Part shown: positions 1 to 8,342 of the stretch, piece after piece
Numbering within the stretch: the first letter of the stretch is position 1
Layout: every line of letters begins with the position of its first letter
From: CAYRTV01 sp046483285
GTDB taxonomy: Bacteria; Acidobacteriota; Aminicenantia; Aminicenantales; Aminicenantaceae
DNA: 64,000 nt
Reading direction: 5' to 3'
Assembly: GCA_046483285.1 (NCBI GenBank)
Contig: JAWODN010000076.1
Span: forward strand, 42,585 to 106,584
Notes under the pieces: model-generated
What the model saw: the letters and a program-made list of their open reading frames with translations, nothing else
What the model was told of the DNA's origin: nothing
The model's database searches: none
Made by a program: the position numbers and the translations under genes

Positions 1-1917
1 TTTCAATCCTCCCGAAAAACCGACCTGGTGGCGGGACGCCAGAGTGCCGGGCCTGTAAGGATTGATGCTTTTGTACCAGTTCGCCCGAAAAAACCAGTTG
101 TCTTCAGGCCGGCCTAAAGAGGCCCCCATCCGCATTCTGGCAAAGGTTTTGAAATAAGGATTGAAGGCGGCCGACACGTCGACACTGTACTGGCGGGACG
201 GATAAAAACGCAGGTATCCGCTGACATCTGAAAATGCCGGGACTTCTCCGTCCACCTGGTACCGCTGCAACGGGCCGCTTTCCGGGTCAAAATAGTAGTT
301 CTGACTGATCCCCAAAGTGAATATTTCCCGGGCGGAATTTTGCTCCTTGACTAATATCCGGTTGGTCAAACCATAGCTGAGATAATGATTTAAATAAAAA
401 AAACGGGTGGTGATGATGCGGTCCGGAGACGAAACCGGGCTTTCATACCTATAAGTCAAATTGGGTTCAATAATATGCTTCCACCTGGGAAGACCGTCCG
501 AATCAAAAAAAACCCTATAAAACACAGGCCCTGTGAACTCGGATTCATACACCAGGTTCTGGGTGAACAGCGGCTCAGGAACCACCTCGTTTCGGTCCAA
601 GGCGTAACTCTGAAAATAATAAGTGAGCTGAGAGGAAAGATTGCTGTTGATGGTCAGCCAGGGAAGAGCATTGAAAGGGAAATTCAACCTGGGGCTGAAC
701 GACAGGTTCTGCGCGCTTCTTTGAGTGCCGGCCTCATACGCTGTATCCCAACCATATTCCCATCTCTGGAAACTGGAGGAGAAGGACAAGTACAAAGGGG
801 TGAACACTTTTATTTTGGAAGACGTGAAACTGATCTCAGGCAGGCTTTTCCTAATGACGGACCGGTCTCTCTCAGTGAAATAGGTTTCGAATCGCGATGC
901 CCGCATATTAAAATTGAAATAGGACCAGGAGCGGCTCACATAAACTTGAGAGCTGCGGTTAGCCGCCACCGCCCGGTAAAAATTATTGTCAAACTCTCTT
1001 AAAAAATCAAAGGAGCTCTGGTAATCCACATCCGCCACCAGCCGGAAATCATAAGGAAGGGGCTGCTGATGCTGAAAACGGAGAATATAGGCGGTGCTGG
1101 TGTCATACAACTGGGCTTCTTCCTCCCTGAACCGGAAATAGAACAGATTCAACTCTCCGGCCATGTCCCCCGGCAGGATATAGCGGTGCTGCAGCCCTCC
1201 CCCCAAACCTTTATGGGAATAGTAATCAACATTGAAGGTGGCGTCCATGTTCCGCCTAATGTCCCAATAAAAGCTCTGGGACAATTGGAACCCTTTGCGT
1301 CCGTTGTATCCCAGCTTGGGGATCAGAAATCCAGTTGAACGCTGAGTCTCGAGGGGATATCTCATATATGGAAGGTAAAAAACCGGAATTTTTTTTATGT
1401 AGAAAACCGAATTCCACATGGCCACATAATCTTCTTTTTTGAAATCGGCCCGGCCGAATTGAAATTTCCAACGGGGAACGGTTTGGGTGCACGAGGTGAT
1501 CCAGGCATCTCTCAAATGGAAAAGACTGGCGCTTTCCCTTTCCACGGATCCGGCCTCATATGTGATGGAAGGCTGAACCAGGCCGTGAACCTCTTTCATC
1601 TCACCCCGGGATGAATCAAGGTTGAACATCACCTCTTCCATGCTGATCACTTCATTGGGAAGATGGATATGGACGCCCCCGGCGGCTACAATGTCTTTAG
1701 TTTCAGTATTCAGTTCAATCCAGTCGGCGAACACCTTGATGTCGCGGTAATGTATTTCCACGCTTCCCGAAGCTGTGATCCGGTTCCCGACCCTCTCTTT
1801 GGTGTGGGCGATGATTTCCACTTGGGAGTCCTGGAATGCCGCCGCCTCAGGTAAAGAAAGAAAAATCCAGAATCCCAGAAGGAAAAACAGGGGATATCGC
1901 CTTTGACATATGCACAT
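1..1917 (-). CDS. lptD: LPS-assembly outer-membrane protein LptD, C-terminus beyond the window edge
   Basis: The reverse strand is open from an ATG at 1917 to base 1 (639 codons) with no stop, so the 3' end is missing. GGAGA lies just upstream of the ATG. The N-terminus has a hydrophobic signal peptide (PLFFLLGFWIFLSLPEAAA), followed by an OstA/LptA-like jelly-roll (VEIIAHTKERVGNRITASGS, IHYRDIKVFADWIEL) and then long aromatic-rich beta-barrel segments such as FYIKKIPVFYLPYMRYPL. This order is that of LptD, which inserts lipopolysaccharide into the outer leaflet with LptE. The disulfide cysteines of E. coli LptD are not obvious in the visible part; one Cys lies in ITSCTQT. It points away from the atp genes. 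Its presence, with lpxD nearby, indicates a diderm cell envelope with lipid A. Confidence 0.93.
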   Translation of the reverse strand, partial: MCICQRRYPLFFLLGFWIFLSLPEAAAFQDSQVEIIAHTKERVGNRITASGSVEIHYRDIKVFADWIELNTETKDIVAAGGVHIHLPNEVISMEEVMFNLDSSRGEMKEVHGLVQPSITYEAGSVERESASLFHLRDAWITSCTQTVPRWKFQFGRADFKKEDYVAMWNSVFYIKKIPVFYLPYMRYPLETQRSTGFLIPKLGYNGRKGFQLSQSFYWDIRRNMDATFNVDYYSHKGLGGGLQHRYILPGDMAGELNLFYFRFREEEAQLYDTSTAYILRFQHQQPLPYDFRLVADVDYQSSFDFLREFDNNFYRAVAANRSSQVYVSRSWSYFNFNMRASRFETYFTERDRSVIRKSLPEISFTSSKIKVFTPLYLSFSSSFQRWEYGWDTAYEAGTQRSAQNLSFSPRLNFPFNALPWLTINSNLSSQLTYYFQSYALDRNEVVPEPLFTQNLVYESEFTGPVFYRVFFDSDGLPRWKHIIEPNLTYRYESPVSSPDRIITTRFFYLNHYLSYGLTNRILVKEQNSAREIFTLGISQNYYFDPESGPLQRYQVDGEVPAFSDVSGYLRFYPSRQYSVDVSAAFNPYFKTFARMRMGASLGRPEDNWFFRANWYKSINPYRPGTLASRHQVGFSGGLK

Positions 1918-1960
1918 TTTTCTCCAATGTAGCATAAGGTTTCTTCTTTAATCAACTCAA

Positions 1961-2172
1961 TACCCTGACCTGATCAATTCATAAAAAAATTGCGATATTT
2001 TTGCAATCTCTTTTTTATCAGCGATAAGCATGGTTTTTAGTGAAAGATCAAATGGAACATTTTTCATTTTTTTATTGTTTTTTTAATCGCAATTTTATTA
2101 GAGGTCTTCTGCTTTTCTCGCCTTCTTCAGCCCAGATAGATCAAATGGACTGTTTTTGTTATTAAGTTAGGG
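1961..2172. repeat. Mosaic intergenic repeat: R1 module (copy a) plus inverted R3 module
   Basis: This fills most of the gap between lptD and atpZ. Bases 1965-2100 match 31002-31136 closely, with ends AAAATTGCGAT and ATCGCAATTTT that are exact inverted repeats, and a more diverged copy lies reversed at 54742-54877. Bases 2110-2163 read, on the minus strand, as the R3 module (AACAAAAACAGTCCATTT then a GGCGAGAAA stretch) also seen at 8191 and 49504. No coding potential is seen. Confidence 0.75.
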
Positions 2173-2173
2173 G

Positions 2174-2202
2174 TTGCCAACCGGACTCCTTCCATCCATA
2201 AT
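2174..2202 (+). promoter_or_regulatory. Candidate sigma-70 promoter for the atp F0 genes
   Basis: TTGCCA (2174-2179) and CATAAT (2197-2202) are separated by 17 bp, each one mismatch from consensus. It lies 36 bp upstream of the atpZ start and directly after the repeat block. Inferred from sequence only. Confidence 0.5.
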
Positions 2203-2238
2203 AAAAACAGTTGTTTTTTTGGATGCGCAGAAATATCA

Positions 2239-2481
2239 ATGTCGGACCCTCATCACAACAAAGATAAAAAAACGTCTTTCCGGAATATATTGGCCATGAG
2301 CAGCATCGGTCTGGTCCTGCCCTCTTCCATCGCCATCGGCCTTTTTGTTGGATATTATGCGGATAAATGGCTGGGCACCCATCCTTGGCTTTTGATTGTG
2401 TTTTTGCTTTTCGGGGTGGCGGCCGGTTTTGTTTCCCTGTTCCGCGAACTTCGCCGCTATCAAGACGATAACGGAGAATAA
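2239..2481 (+). CDS. atpZ: AtpZ/AtpI-like F0F1 ATP synthase assembly protein
   Basis: An 80-residue protein with a short polar N-terminus, two hydrophobic segments (about residues 20-40 and 47-66) and a charged tail FRELRRYQDD. This is the layout of the ATPase_gene1/AtpZ family, small membrane proteins encoded at the head of atp operons and thought to help c-ring or Mg2+/Ca2+ handling. It begins a run of four F0 genes and is followed 56 bp later by an AtpI-like gene. The ribosome-binding site is weak. Family assignment rests on size, topology and position. Confidence 0.8.
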   Translation: MSDPHHNKDKKTSFRNILAMSSIGLVLPSSIAIGLFVGYYADKWLGTHPWLLIVFLLFGVAAGFVSLFRELRRYQDDNGE

Positions 2482-2537
2482 ACAGCGGGAATCCCCGCCT
2501 ATACAATCCCGGAAAAGTGGTATAAAATAAAAGCTTC

Positions 2538-2936
2538 ATGAATGAACAACTGCAAATGGATGAAAGAATTCTGCGCCGCATCCCTGTAGAAATCGCAATA
2601 GTTGCTTTGGCTGCGGCTGTGGGGGTGTTTTTTATTTTCGGCTTCTCCGCTGCTCTTTTGGTTCTGGCGGGAGGCGGAACCGCCGGCATCGGGTTCATCT
2701 GGATGCGAGCTTCGGTGGACCGTTTTCTGGACCAATCGAAACCGCGTGCCATGAAAGCCGCCGTATTCCTGTACGGGCTCCGTCTTCTATTGATTATTCT
2801 GATCTTTTCAATTATAATTCTCTTTTTTTCTCAGGAAGTCTTAGCGTTCGCCGCAGGTTTTTCATCCATTGTGGTGGTCATTTTATTTGAAGCCGCATCG
2901 GCATTAACACGACATAAGAAGAAATGGAAGCCTTAG
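2538..2936 (+). CDS. atpI: ATP synthase I-chain-like membrane protein (AtpI)
   Basis: A 132-residue protein with four predicted membrane helices: residues about 16-36, 39-58, 72-96 and 98-116. The last residues are basic (TRHKKKWKP). This matches the ATP synthase I family, a non-essential assembly factor for the c-ring. Its 3' end overlaps the start of atpB by 13 bp, so translation is probably coupled. The start used here has only a poor Shine-Dalgarno, and ATG 2562 is an alternative. In Na+- and H+-type operons alike this gene sits directly before atpB. Confidence 0.8.
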   Translation: MNEQLQMDERILRRIPVEIAIVALAAAVGVFFIFGFSAALLVLAGGGTAGIGFIWMRASVDRFLDQSKPRAMKAAVFLYGLRLLLIILIFSIIILFFSQEVLAFAAGFSSIVVVILFEAASALTRHKKKWKP

Positions 2937-3667
2937 AACACAGTTTATATATTGTCGAGATTGTCAATAAAATATTCAGTCCCCCTCTTGCCGCCTTGCT
3001 GGGGTGGCTGGGAATAGAAGTCCAGAACCCGGAACATTTGATTCCGGATTATGTGGTGATGTGTGTTCTGGTTTCTCTTATTTTGATTCTCTTTTTCGGC
3101 CTCGCCGCAAGAAATCTCAAAGAGGTTCCGTCCAAACTGCAAAGTTTTCTGGAAATGGTATACCAGATGTTTGAAAACCAGCTGAAAGATGTGGTGGGCG
3201 AAAAAGGGCCGAAATACACCTCCATGGTAGCCACCTTGGGACTCTTTATTTTTTTCTGCAACTTAATAGGCCTGGCACCAGGGATGATGGCCCCCACCAG
3301 CAAACTCAATGTCACCCTTGCCTGTGCCCTGGCTGTCTTTTTTTACTACCACTGGCAGGGGATTAAAGCGCAGGGGCTGGGCCATTATCTTAAACATTTT
3401 ATCGGCCCCATTCCCGCCCTGGCGCCGCTGCTCCTGCCTATCGAGATCATCAGCCACTTCTCCCGGATTGCTTCTCTGTCTATTCGTCTGTTCGGAAATA
3501 TTTTTGCCGAAGAACTGTTAATCGTGGTTATCGCCTCAATCATTCCGTACTTTCTGCCCCTGCCTTTCATGGCCGTGGCCATCTTCACCTCTTTCATCCA
3601 GGCCTTTGTTTTTGTCTTGCTTTCATGCGTTTATATTGCAGGAGCCGTGGCTCAAGAGGAAGAATAA
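2924..3667 (+). CDS. atpB: F0F1 ATP synthase subunit a
   Basis: The 247-residue protein has the hydrophobic profile of subunit a and its key signature near residues 184-199, SLSIRLFGNIFAEELL, in which Arg188 is the essential half-channel arginine. The C-terminal helix (ASIIPYFLPLPFMAVAIF, then SFIQAFVFVLLSCVYI) is also typical. With the c-ring it forms the ion path of the membrane motor. It overlaps atpI and lies 20 bp upstream of atpE. Subunits b and delta and the F1 genes are not in this window, so the operon is split. Confidence 0.97.
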   Translation: MEALEHSLYIVEIVNKIFSPPLAALLGWLGIEVQNPEHLIPDYVVMCVLVSLILILFFGLAARNLKEVPSKLQSFLEMVYQMFENQLKDVVGEKGPKYTSMVATLGLFIFFCNLIGLAPGMMAPTSKLNVTLACALAVFFYYHWQGIKAQGLGHYLKHFIGPIPALAPLLLPIEIISHFSRIASLSIRLFGNIFAEELLIVVIASIIPYFLPLPFMAVAIFTSFIQAFVFVLLSCVYIAGAVAQEEE

Positions 3668-3687
3668 AAAATGAAAAGGAGAAAAAA

Positions 3688-4032
3688 ATGTCAAAATATC
3701 TAAAACCGTTATGCGTGCTCTTTTTTTTAGCCGTTATAATGAGCACTCCCTTGCTGGCCCAGGAAGCCGATGTGTCCGATAACCGTGCTTCTCTATTCAA
3801 GTTGACCCTGATTGTTGGAGGTGCCGTTATCACTATCGCTTCTTCTGCCGGTGCGTATTGCCAGGCCAAGGCCATTGCCAGCGCAGCAGAAGGCATCTCC
3901 CGGAATCCCGTGGGGGCGCCTCACATCCGTTTTCTTCTGATCTTTGGATTGGTTCTTATAGAAACCCTGGTCATTTATGCCCTTTTGATTTCGATTATCA
4001 TTCTCATGGTGCAATGGGGGAATTATCTGTAA
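3688..4032 (+). CDS. atpE: F0F1 ATP synthase subunit c with signal peptide and Na+-type ligands
   Basis: The ATG at 3688 was chosen because AAAAGGAG precedes it and the product begins with a signal peptide (residues 1-25, ending PLLAQ). The mature part is a helical hairpin: helix 1 about residues 36-70, polar loop SRNP at 71-74, helix 2 about 79-110. Glu92 is the ion-binding carboxylate. Aligned with the Na+-binding c subunit of Ilyobacter, Gln59 matches Q32, Glu92 matches E65, Thr93 matches S66 and Tyr97 matches Y70. That set is known from Na+-coupled rotors; H+-type rings usually lack the Gln and Ser/Thr. Na+ coupling is therefore inferred. A cleavable leader on subunit c is uncommon but known. 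Confidence 0.95.
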   Translation: MSKYLKPLCVLFFLAVIMSTPLLAQEADVSDNRASLFKLTLIVGGAVITIASSAGAYCQAKAIASAAEGISRNPVGAPHIRFLLIFGLVLIETLVIYALLISIIILMVQWGNYL

Positions 4033-4060
4033 AATCAGCTGAAGCGAATCCCAGGATTAT

Positions 4061-4930
4061 ATGGTTCATTCCATTTTCAATATCATCAAAACGACTTTCA
4101 AGCGATTCAGTGAAGACCGGTGCGGAAATTTTTCCATCATTATTTCCTATTTTGCTCTTTTGTGCTCTATTCCTCTGGTTGCTTTATTCGCTTTTGTCAC
4201 CACAAAAATCCTGGGGGATCCGGAGATCGCTTTTCTCAGTCTGAACATTCTTTCGGATGAATTTTTCGCCGAATTGGATCCCCTTTTTTTTGAAAGAATT
4301 CAATATGTTTCCCACAACATTTCCAATCTGGGCTGGTTCGGATTAGCGGGGTCATTCATCGCCGCCAGCTTCCTTTTTTCCAACTTGATTTACGCCATCA
4401 ATTTTATTTTCAAAGCCAACTACCGGAAGTCGTTTTTTTATAACCGGCTGATGGAATACATGATCATGTTTGTCATCGGTATCATCATGCTGATTTCCCT
4501 GTCCATAACCGCTATCTGGACCGCCCTTCACCGCGCCTTGAGGGAAAGCGAGATCATCGCCCAAAACATCAATCCCAAGGTGGTTTCCCTGGCAGATAAT
4601 TTCTTTCTGCAGTATCTTCTTCCTTTTACTCTGACCTTTGTGGTCTTTTTCATCCTTTATAAATTCATCCCGGATATAAAAGTTTTTACCCAGGCCGCAG
4701 CTATCGCTGCTTTAGCCAGTACGCTGTTATGGGAAATATTCAAAAGAATATTCGCCTTTTATGTGGCTCATTTTTCCGCCGTCGGCATTGTTCTCTCTCA
4801 ACTGCTTCAGGGAACCTTGACCTCCATCATATTTTTCATGTTGTGGATTTCGTTTTCTTTGGTCATCCTCTTCTGGGGAGCGGAATTGGCCGCGGTCTTG
4901 AATGAGAGGCTGCATGAAAAACACACCTGA
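4061..4930 (+). CDS. YihY/BrkB-family integral membrane protein
   Basis: A 289-residue protein with about six membrane segments and the YihY/UPF0761 features: N-terminal DRCGNFSIIISYFALLCSIP, a central FKANYRKSFFYNRLMEY loop and a C-terminal FWGAELAAVLNE segment. The family was once called RNase BN in error, and its real role is unresolved (envelope or virulence factor). It starts 28 bp after atpE, and its end overlaps lpxD, so it may be co-transcribed with both. An AGGAT motif precedes the ATG. Confidence 0.85.
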   Translation: MVHSIFNIIKTTFKRFSEDRCGNFSIIISYFALLCSIPLVALFAFVTTKILGDPEIAFLSLNILSDEFFAELDPLFFERIQYVSHNISNLGWFGLAGSFIAASFLFSNLIYAINFIFKANYRKSFFYNRLMEYMIMFVIGIIMLISLSITAIWTALHRALRESEIIAQNINPKVVSLADNFFLQYLLPFTLTFVVFFILYKFIPDIKVFTQAAAIAALASTLLWEIFKRIFAFYVAHFSAVGIVLSQLLQGTLTSIIFFMLWISFSLVILFWGAELAAVLNERLHEKHT

Positions 4931-5963
4931 ATCTCACTCCCTTACCCTGGCCACGCTGGCCGGTAAGCTTGAACGTGAATACGAAGGGAAAGGAAGCATA
5001 AAAATCACTGGATTTGCGAGCCTTGAGCGGGCTGAACCCGGGGATCTGTCTTTTCTCTCTCATAAAAAACACCGGCCGCTGCTGGAAAATTCCAGGGCAT
5101 CCGCGGTCCTGCTTCCCCCCGGTGAAGATCGAGGCGGAATTCCTGCGATCCGTTCCCATCAGCCTCATCACGACTTTATCCGTGCCGTCAGAATGTTTTA
5201 CCGGCCCTGCCGCCCCCGGCCCGGGATTCATCCCCGCGCGCACATCGCCCCCACCGCCGTCCTGGGAAAGAATGTTTCTGTGGGAGCTTGTTCCGTTATC
5301 GAGGATAACGTCCATATCGGGGACGGAACCGTCATCTTTTCCCATGTCTCCTTGTATCCCGGCGTCCGCCTGGGAAAAGACTGCGTCATCCATTCTCATG
5401 TTTCTGTCAGAGAAAACAGCTGTATCGGCAACAATGTGATTGTGCACAACGGAGCCGTGATCGGTTCGGATGGATTTGGATACTTGCAGGAAGAACACGG
5501 CGGTCACCGCAAGATTCCTCAGACCGGCCGGGTGATTATCCAGGATGATGTGGAAATCGGAGCCAATACCACTATAGACCGGGCTTCGCTCGATGAAACC
5601 ATCATCGGAAAAGGAACCAAGATCGACAATCTTGTGCAAATCGCCCACAATGTCAAGATCGGAGACAACTGCATATTGATGAGTCAGGCCGGAATCGCCG
5701 GAAGTTCACGGCTCGGGAAAAATGTCATTGTCAGCGGGCAGGCCGGAATCGCCGATCATTTAAATATCGGAGATCATGTCATTCTCGCTGCCAAAACCGG
5801 AGTCACCAATGATATCCCCCCCCATTCCATCGCCGCCGGCTATCCTCATCTGGATATAAAAACCTGGAGAAAATCCTGGGCGTCCATACCCCGTCTTTTT
5901 GATCTCATCCGGGAGATCAGGAAAATGAAAAAACGTCTCGATGAGATGGAAAAGAAATTGTGA
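4914..5963 (+). CDS. lpxD: UDP-3-O-(3-hydroxyacyl)glucosamine N-acyltransferase
   Basis: LpxD adds the second hydroxyacyl chain in lipid A synthesis. The 350-residue product has the N-terminal uridine-binding domain (GFASLERAEPGDLSFLSH), then a left-handed beta-helix of hexapeptide repeats (IGDGTVIFSHVSLYPGV, IGNNVIVHNGAVIGSDGFGY, IGDNCILMSQAGIAGSSRLG). The catalytic His is in NLVQIAHNVKIG (about residue 245). ATG 4914 is preferred over ATG 4902 because GAGAGG lies 6-7 bases before it; it overlaps the yihY-like gene by 17 bp. It ends four bases before the convergent trxA. lpxA, lpxB and lpxC are not in the window. Confidence 0.95.
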   Translation: MKNTPESHSLTLATLAGKLEREYEGKGSIKITGFASLERAEPGDLSFLSHKKHRPLLENSRASAVLLPPGEDRGGIPAIRSHQPHHDFIRAVRMFYRPCRPRPGIHPRAHIAPTAVLGKNVSVGACSVIEDNVHIGDGTVIFSHVSLYPGVRLGKDCVIHSHVSVRENSCIGNNVIVHNGAVIGSDGFGYLQEEHGGHRKIPQTGRVIIQDDVEIGANTTIDRASLDETIIGKGTKIDNLVQIAHNVKIGDNCILMSQAGIAGSSRLGKNVIVSGQAGIADHLNIGDHVILAAKTGVTNDIPPHSIAAGYPHLDIKTWRKSWASIPRLFDLIREIRKMKKRLDEMEKKL

Positions 5964-5967
5964 TCCC

Positions 5968-6300
5968 TTAAGATTTGATGTGTTTCAGGACGGCTTCTTC
6001 AATTTTTTCTTTGGGCAAAGCCCCCACCAGGGTTTCCTGAACTTCCCCGTCTTTGAACAAAAGCATGGAAGGAATGCTCATGATCCCGTATTTTGAGGCG
6101 GTCTGATTATTGTCGTCAACATTCAATTTCACCACTTTCAATTCGCCTTCCCGTTCAGAAGCGATGCTCTCCAGGGAAGGGGTCACCATATGACAGGGAG
6201 CACACCACGCCGCCCAAAAATCCACTAAAACCGGTATATCGGATTTGAGAACTTCATTTTCGAAGTTATTGTCATTAACGTTTTTAATATTTTCAGCCAT
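5968..6300 (-). CDS. trxA: Thioredoxin
   Basis: A 110-residue thioredoxin fold protein. The start at 6300 is set by GGAGGAGAT immediately upstream; the reading frame is open further but without a ribosome-binding site. Active site WCAPC (Cys33, Cys36) follows the canonical VLVDFWAAW, and the cis-Pro loop is SIPSMLLF. Most thioredoxins have WCGPC; the Ala variant occurs in some bacterial TrxA lineages and should still be redox active. It lies tail to tail with lpxD, with a repeat module upstream. Confidence 0.95.
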   Translation of the reverse strand: MAENIKNVNDNNFENEVLKSDIPVLVDFWAAWCAPCHMVTPSLESIASEREGELKVVKLNVDDNNQTASKYGIMSIPSMLLFKDGEVQETLVGALPKEKIEEAVLKHIKS

Positions 6301-6384
6301 ATCTCCTCCAGATGTGTTCACATCATAACCTTTTGAAATCACTCCGGCTTTTCGGTTCATCGCACGTCCTGACCGAAGCACCTG

Positions 6385-6457
6385 CAGATCCCTCGTCGTT
6401 TCACTCCCCGGGACGACATTGAATTAAGGAATGTCGTGGTCTGCGGCAATCCCGGCC
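6385..6457 (+). repeat. R2 repeat module, copy a
   Basis: CAGATCCCTCGTCG, then GGGACGACATTGAATTAA and CTGCGGCAATCCCGGCC recur at 31300-31372 (same strand) and, inverted, at 54560-54636. It occupies the trxA-nadK gap (6301-6521) and has no plausible reading frame. Confidence 0.75.
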
Positions 6458-6521
6458 TCTCATCATCCAAGTCAGTATTATGATAGTCTTTGTAAGCTTA
6501 TATTGTCAACCCGGATAGATC

Positions 6522-7367
6522 CTAACCCCAGCCTAATTTTTCATGGAGAAGATCGAAGTAATTTCTTTTTGGTGAAGAAATCAAAGACAGGGTGTGATCA
6601 CTGATCCTGATTTTCACTTCATCGTTTTTCCGCATTTTGTTTCCTCTTTGGCCGTCCAGAGTCAAGAATGTCTTTTCACCTTCTGTTATGACTTTAATCC
6701 GGATTTCCGAATCAGACGAAATCACCATGGGCCGAAAAGTCAGAGTGTGCGGACAGATGGGAGCGAATATAACCGCCGGCATATTGGGCTGAATGATCGG
6801 CCCTCCCGCGGCCAAAGAATAAGCGGTGGATCCGGTGGGGGTGGAAACAATGATCCCATCCAAACGGGGTATGGCAATCCTTTTATCATTTATGTAAATC
6901 TCGCATCGGATCATCCGGGCCAACGCCCCTTTGTTGATGACAATATCATTTAAACATAAAAATATATTGTCCCGGTAAAAAACATCCAGCATCCGCCGGC
7001 GGCTGGTGATTTCCCGGCTGCCCTTAAAATAGGCATCCAAGGTTAAAAGCATTTCATCCACGGGAACTTCGGTCAAAAACCCCAGCCGTCCTAAATTAAC
7101 GCCCATCACGGGAATAGACCGCCTCGCCGCCAAGTGGGCGATGCTCAAAAGGGTTCCGTCCCCTCCCAAGACAATAATCAGCCCGGATTCATCCGGCACC
7201 ATTTCGCGGGGAATGCCGTTTTGCCCTCCGATTTTACCGGCCGCCGCTTCTTCCAGGACACATTCTTTCCCTTGGGCCTGAAGATATGACACCAAATCAT
7301 TCAATACCTCCACCACATTAGGGGCATGGGGTTTGATGACAATACCGACACGATTGATTTTATTCAT
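6522..7367 (-). CDS. nadK: NAD kinase
   Basis: NadK phosphorylates NAD to NADP. The 281-residue protein carries the GGDGT motif (residues 68-72) inside LIIVLGGDGTLLSIAH, the MGVNLGRLGFLTE segment and the glycine-rich substrate loop DGIIVSTPTGSTAYSLAAGGP. Length and motif order are normal for bacterial NadK. Its start overlaps the end of tlyA by 8 bp, and tlyA-nadK is a common bacterial pair, so translational coupling is likely. It is the last gene of the long minus-strand series. Confidence 0.96.
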   Translation of the reverse strand: MNKINRVGIVIKPHAPNVVEVLNDLVSYLQAQGKECVLEEAAAGKIGGQNGIPREMVPDESGLIIVLGGDGTLLSIAHLAARRSIPVMGVNLGRLGFLTEVPVDEMLLTLDAYFKGSREITSRRRMLDVFYRDNIFLCLNDIVINKGALARMIRCEIYINDKRIAIPRLDGIIVSTPTGSTAYSLAAGGPIIQPNMPAVIFAPICPHTLTFRPMVISSDSEIRIKVITEGEKTFLTLDGQRGNKMRKNDEVKIRISDHTLSLISSPKRNYFDLLHEKLGWG

Positions 7368-8151
7368 TCCAGACCGCCTCCTTGATCATGGCTTCCTCAC
7401 TCGAAGTCCCCTTGTTTTCCATAGAAAGAGACCACCACGCGAAAAATTCCCGGTTGCCTTTTTGCCCCCGGGTGGATGATTTTAAAATCCCATTCAGGTG
7501 AAACCCCATATCAGCCGCACCCCGGATAACTTGGCCGAGGATATCTTCCTGAACGGATTTATCCCTGATCACACCTTTCTTCCCGATCCGTCCCCTGCCG
7601 GCCTCAAACTGAGGTTTAATCAAAGCCAGGACACAATCGCCGGACAACAAGGTTTTGACGGCAGGCAAAACTTTGAGCAGTGAAATAAATGACAGGTCCA
7701 TGACCACCATCTGGGGCTTTTCGTCAAAATCTTCAGGCTTCAGGGCACGCGCATTTTTTTTGATTATAATCAAACGTGAATCCTTGCTCAAATTCCAATC
7801 CAGCTGCCGGGTTTCCACATCGACGGCATATACTTTTCGTGCCCCTCTCTGCAGAAGACAGTCACTGAATCCGCCGGTGGACGCCCCCAAATCCGCAGCC
7901 ACCAGACCCTTGACACTCAAGCGGAAAGAATCGAGCGCCTCCTCCAATTTCAATCCTCCTCTTCCCACAAAAGGCAATGTTTCCTTTATAGAAAGAGAGG
8001 CCTCTTCATTCAGCAGCTGACCGGGCTTTTCTATTTTCTCACCATTCTGCATCACCCGGCCGGCCATAATCAATGCCTGCGCCTTGTGCCGGCTTTCCGC
8101 CAGACCGCTGCGGACCAATAACTTATCCGCTCTTTCCTTGGGAGCCGTCAT
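7360..8151 (-). CDS. tlyA: TlyA-family 2'-O-methyltransferase (rRNA/hemolysin family)
   Basis: A 263-residue protein with an N-terminal S4 RNA-binding domain (ADKLLVRSGLAESRHKAQAL) and an FtsJ/RrmJ-like methyltransferase domain with the SAM loop DLGASTGGFSDCLLQRGA. In mycobacteria TlyA methylates cytidines of 16S and 23S rRNA; here the same activity is inferred from family. IKPQFEAGR and MDLSFISL are typical family blocks. It lies between dxs and nadK, separated from dxs by a 191-bp gap with a repeat. The tlyA-nadK order is widely conserved. Confidence 0.93.
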   Translation of the reverse strand: MTAPKERADKLLVRSGLAESRHKAQALIMAGRVMQNGEKIEKPGQLLNEEASLSIKETLPFVGRGGLKLEEALDSFRLSVKGLVAADLGASTGGFSDCLLQRGARKVYAVDVETRQLDWNLSKDSRLIIIKKNARALKPEDFDEKPQMVVMDLSFISLLKVLPAVKTLLSGDCVLALIKPQFEAGRGRIGKKGVIRDKSVQEDILGQVIRGAADMGFHLNGILKSSTRGQKGNREFFAWWSLSMENKGTSSEEAMIKEAVWNE

Positions 8152-8190
8152 AGCCGCCGTCCTCGACGATACCTCAACCTGACCTATTGA

Positions 8191-8264
8191 TACGAAAATA
8201 ACAAAAATAATCCATTTCGTCTATCTTATCTATCCGGCCTGAAGAGAGCGAGAAAGGCGAGGCG
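8191..8264 (+). repeat. R3 repeat module, copy a
   Basis: The stretch AATAACAAAAATAATCCATT, TCGTCTATCTT and GAGCGAGAAAGGCGAG recurs at 49504-49576 on the same strand and inverted at 2110-2163. Just upstream, CAACCTGACCTATTGAT resembles the end motif of the other mosaic repeats. It sits between tlyA and dxs. Confidence 0.7.
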
Positions 8265-8342
8265 AGACCGTTCCCTCGCGGCCATGGGAGCGGATAATGT
8301 TTCCGCCGACCTTTCATCAACAGTGATATTCATCGGGGTCCA

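Noticed and set aside
475..1338. Plus-strand frames opposite lptD
   Set aside because: They are antisense to a continuous, clearly recognisable LptD frame.
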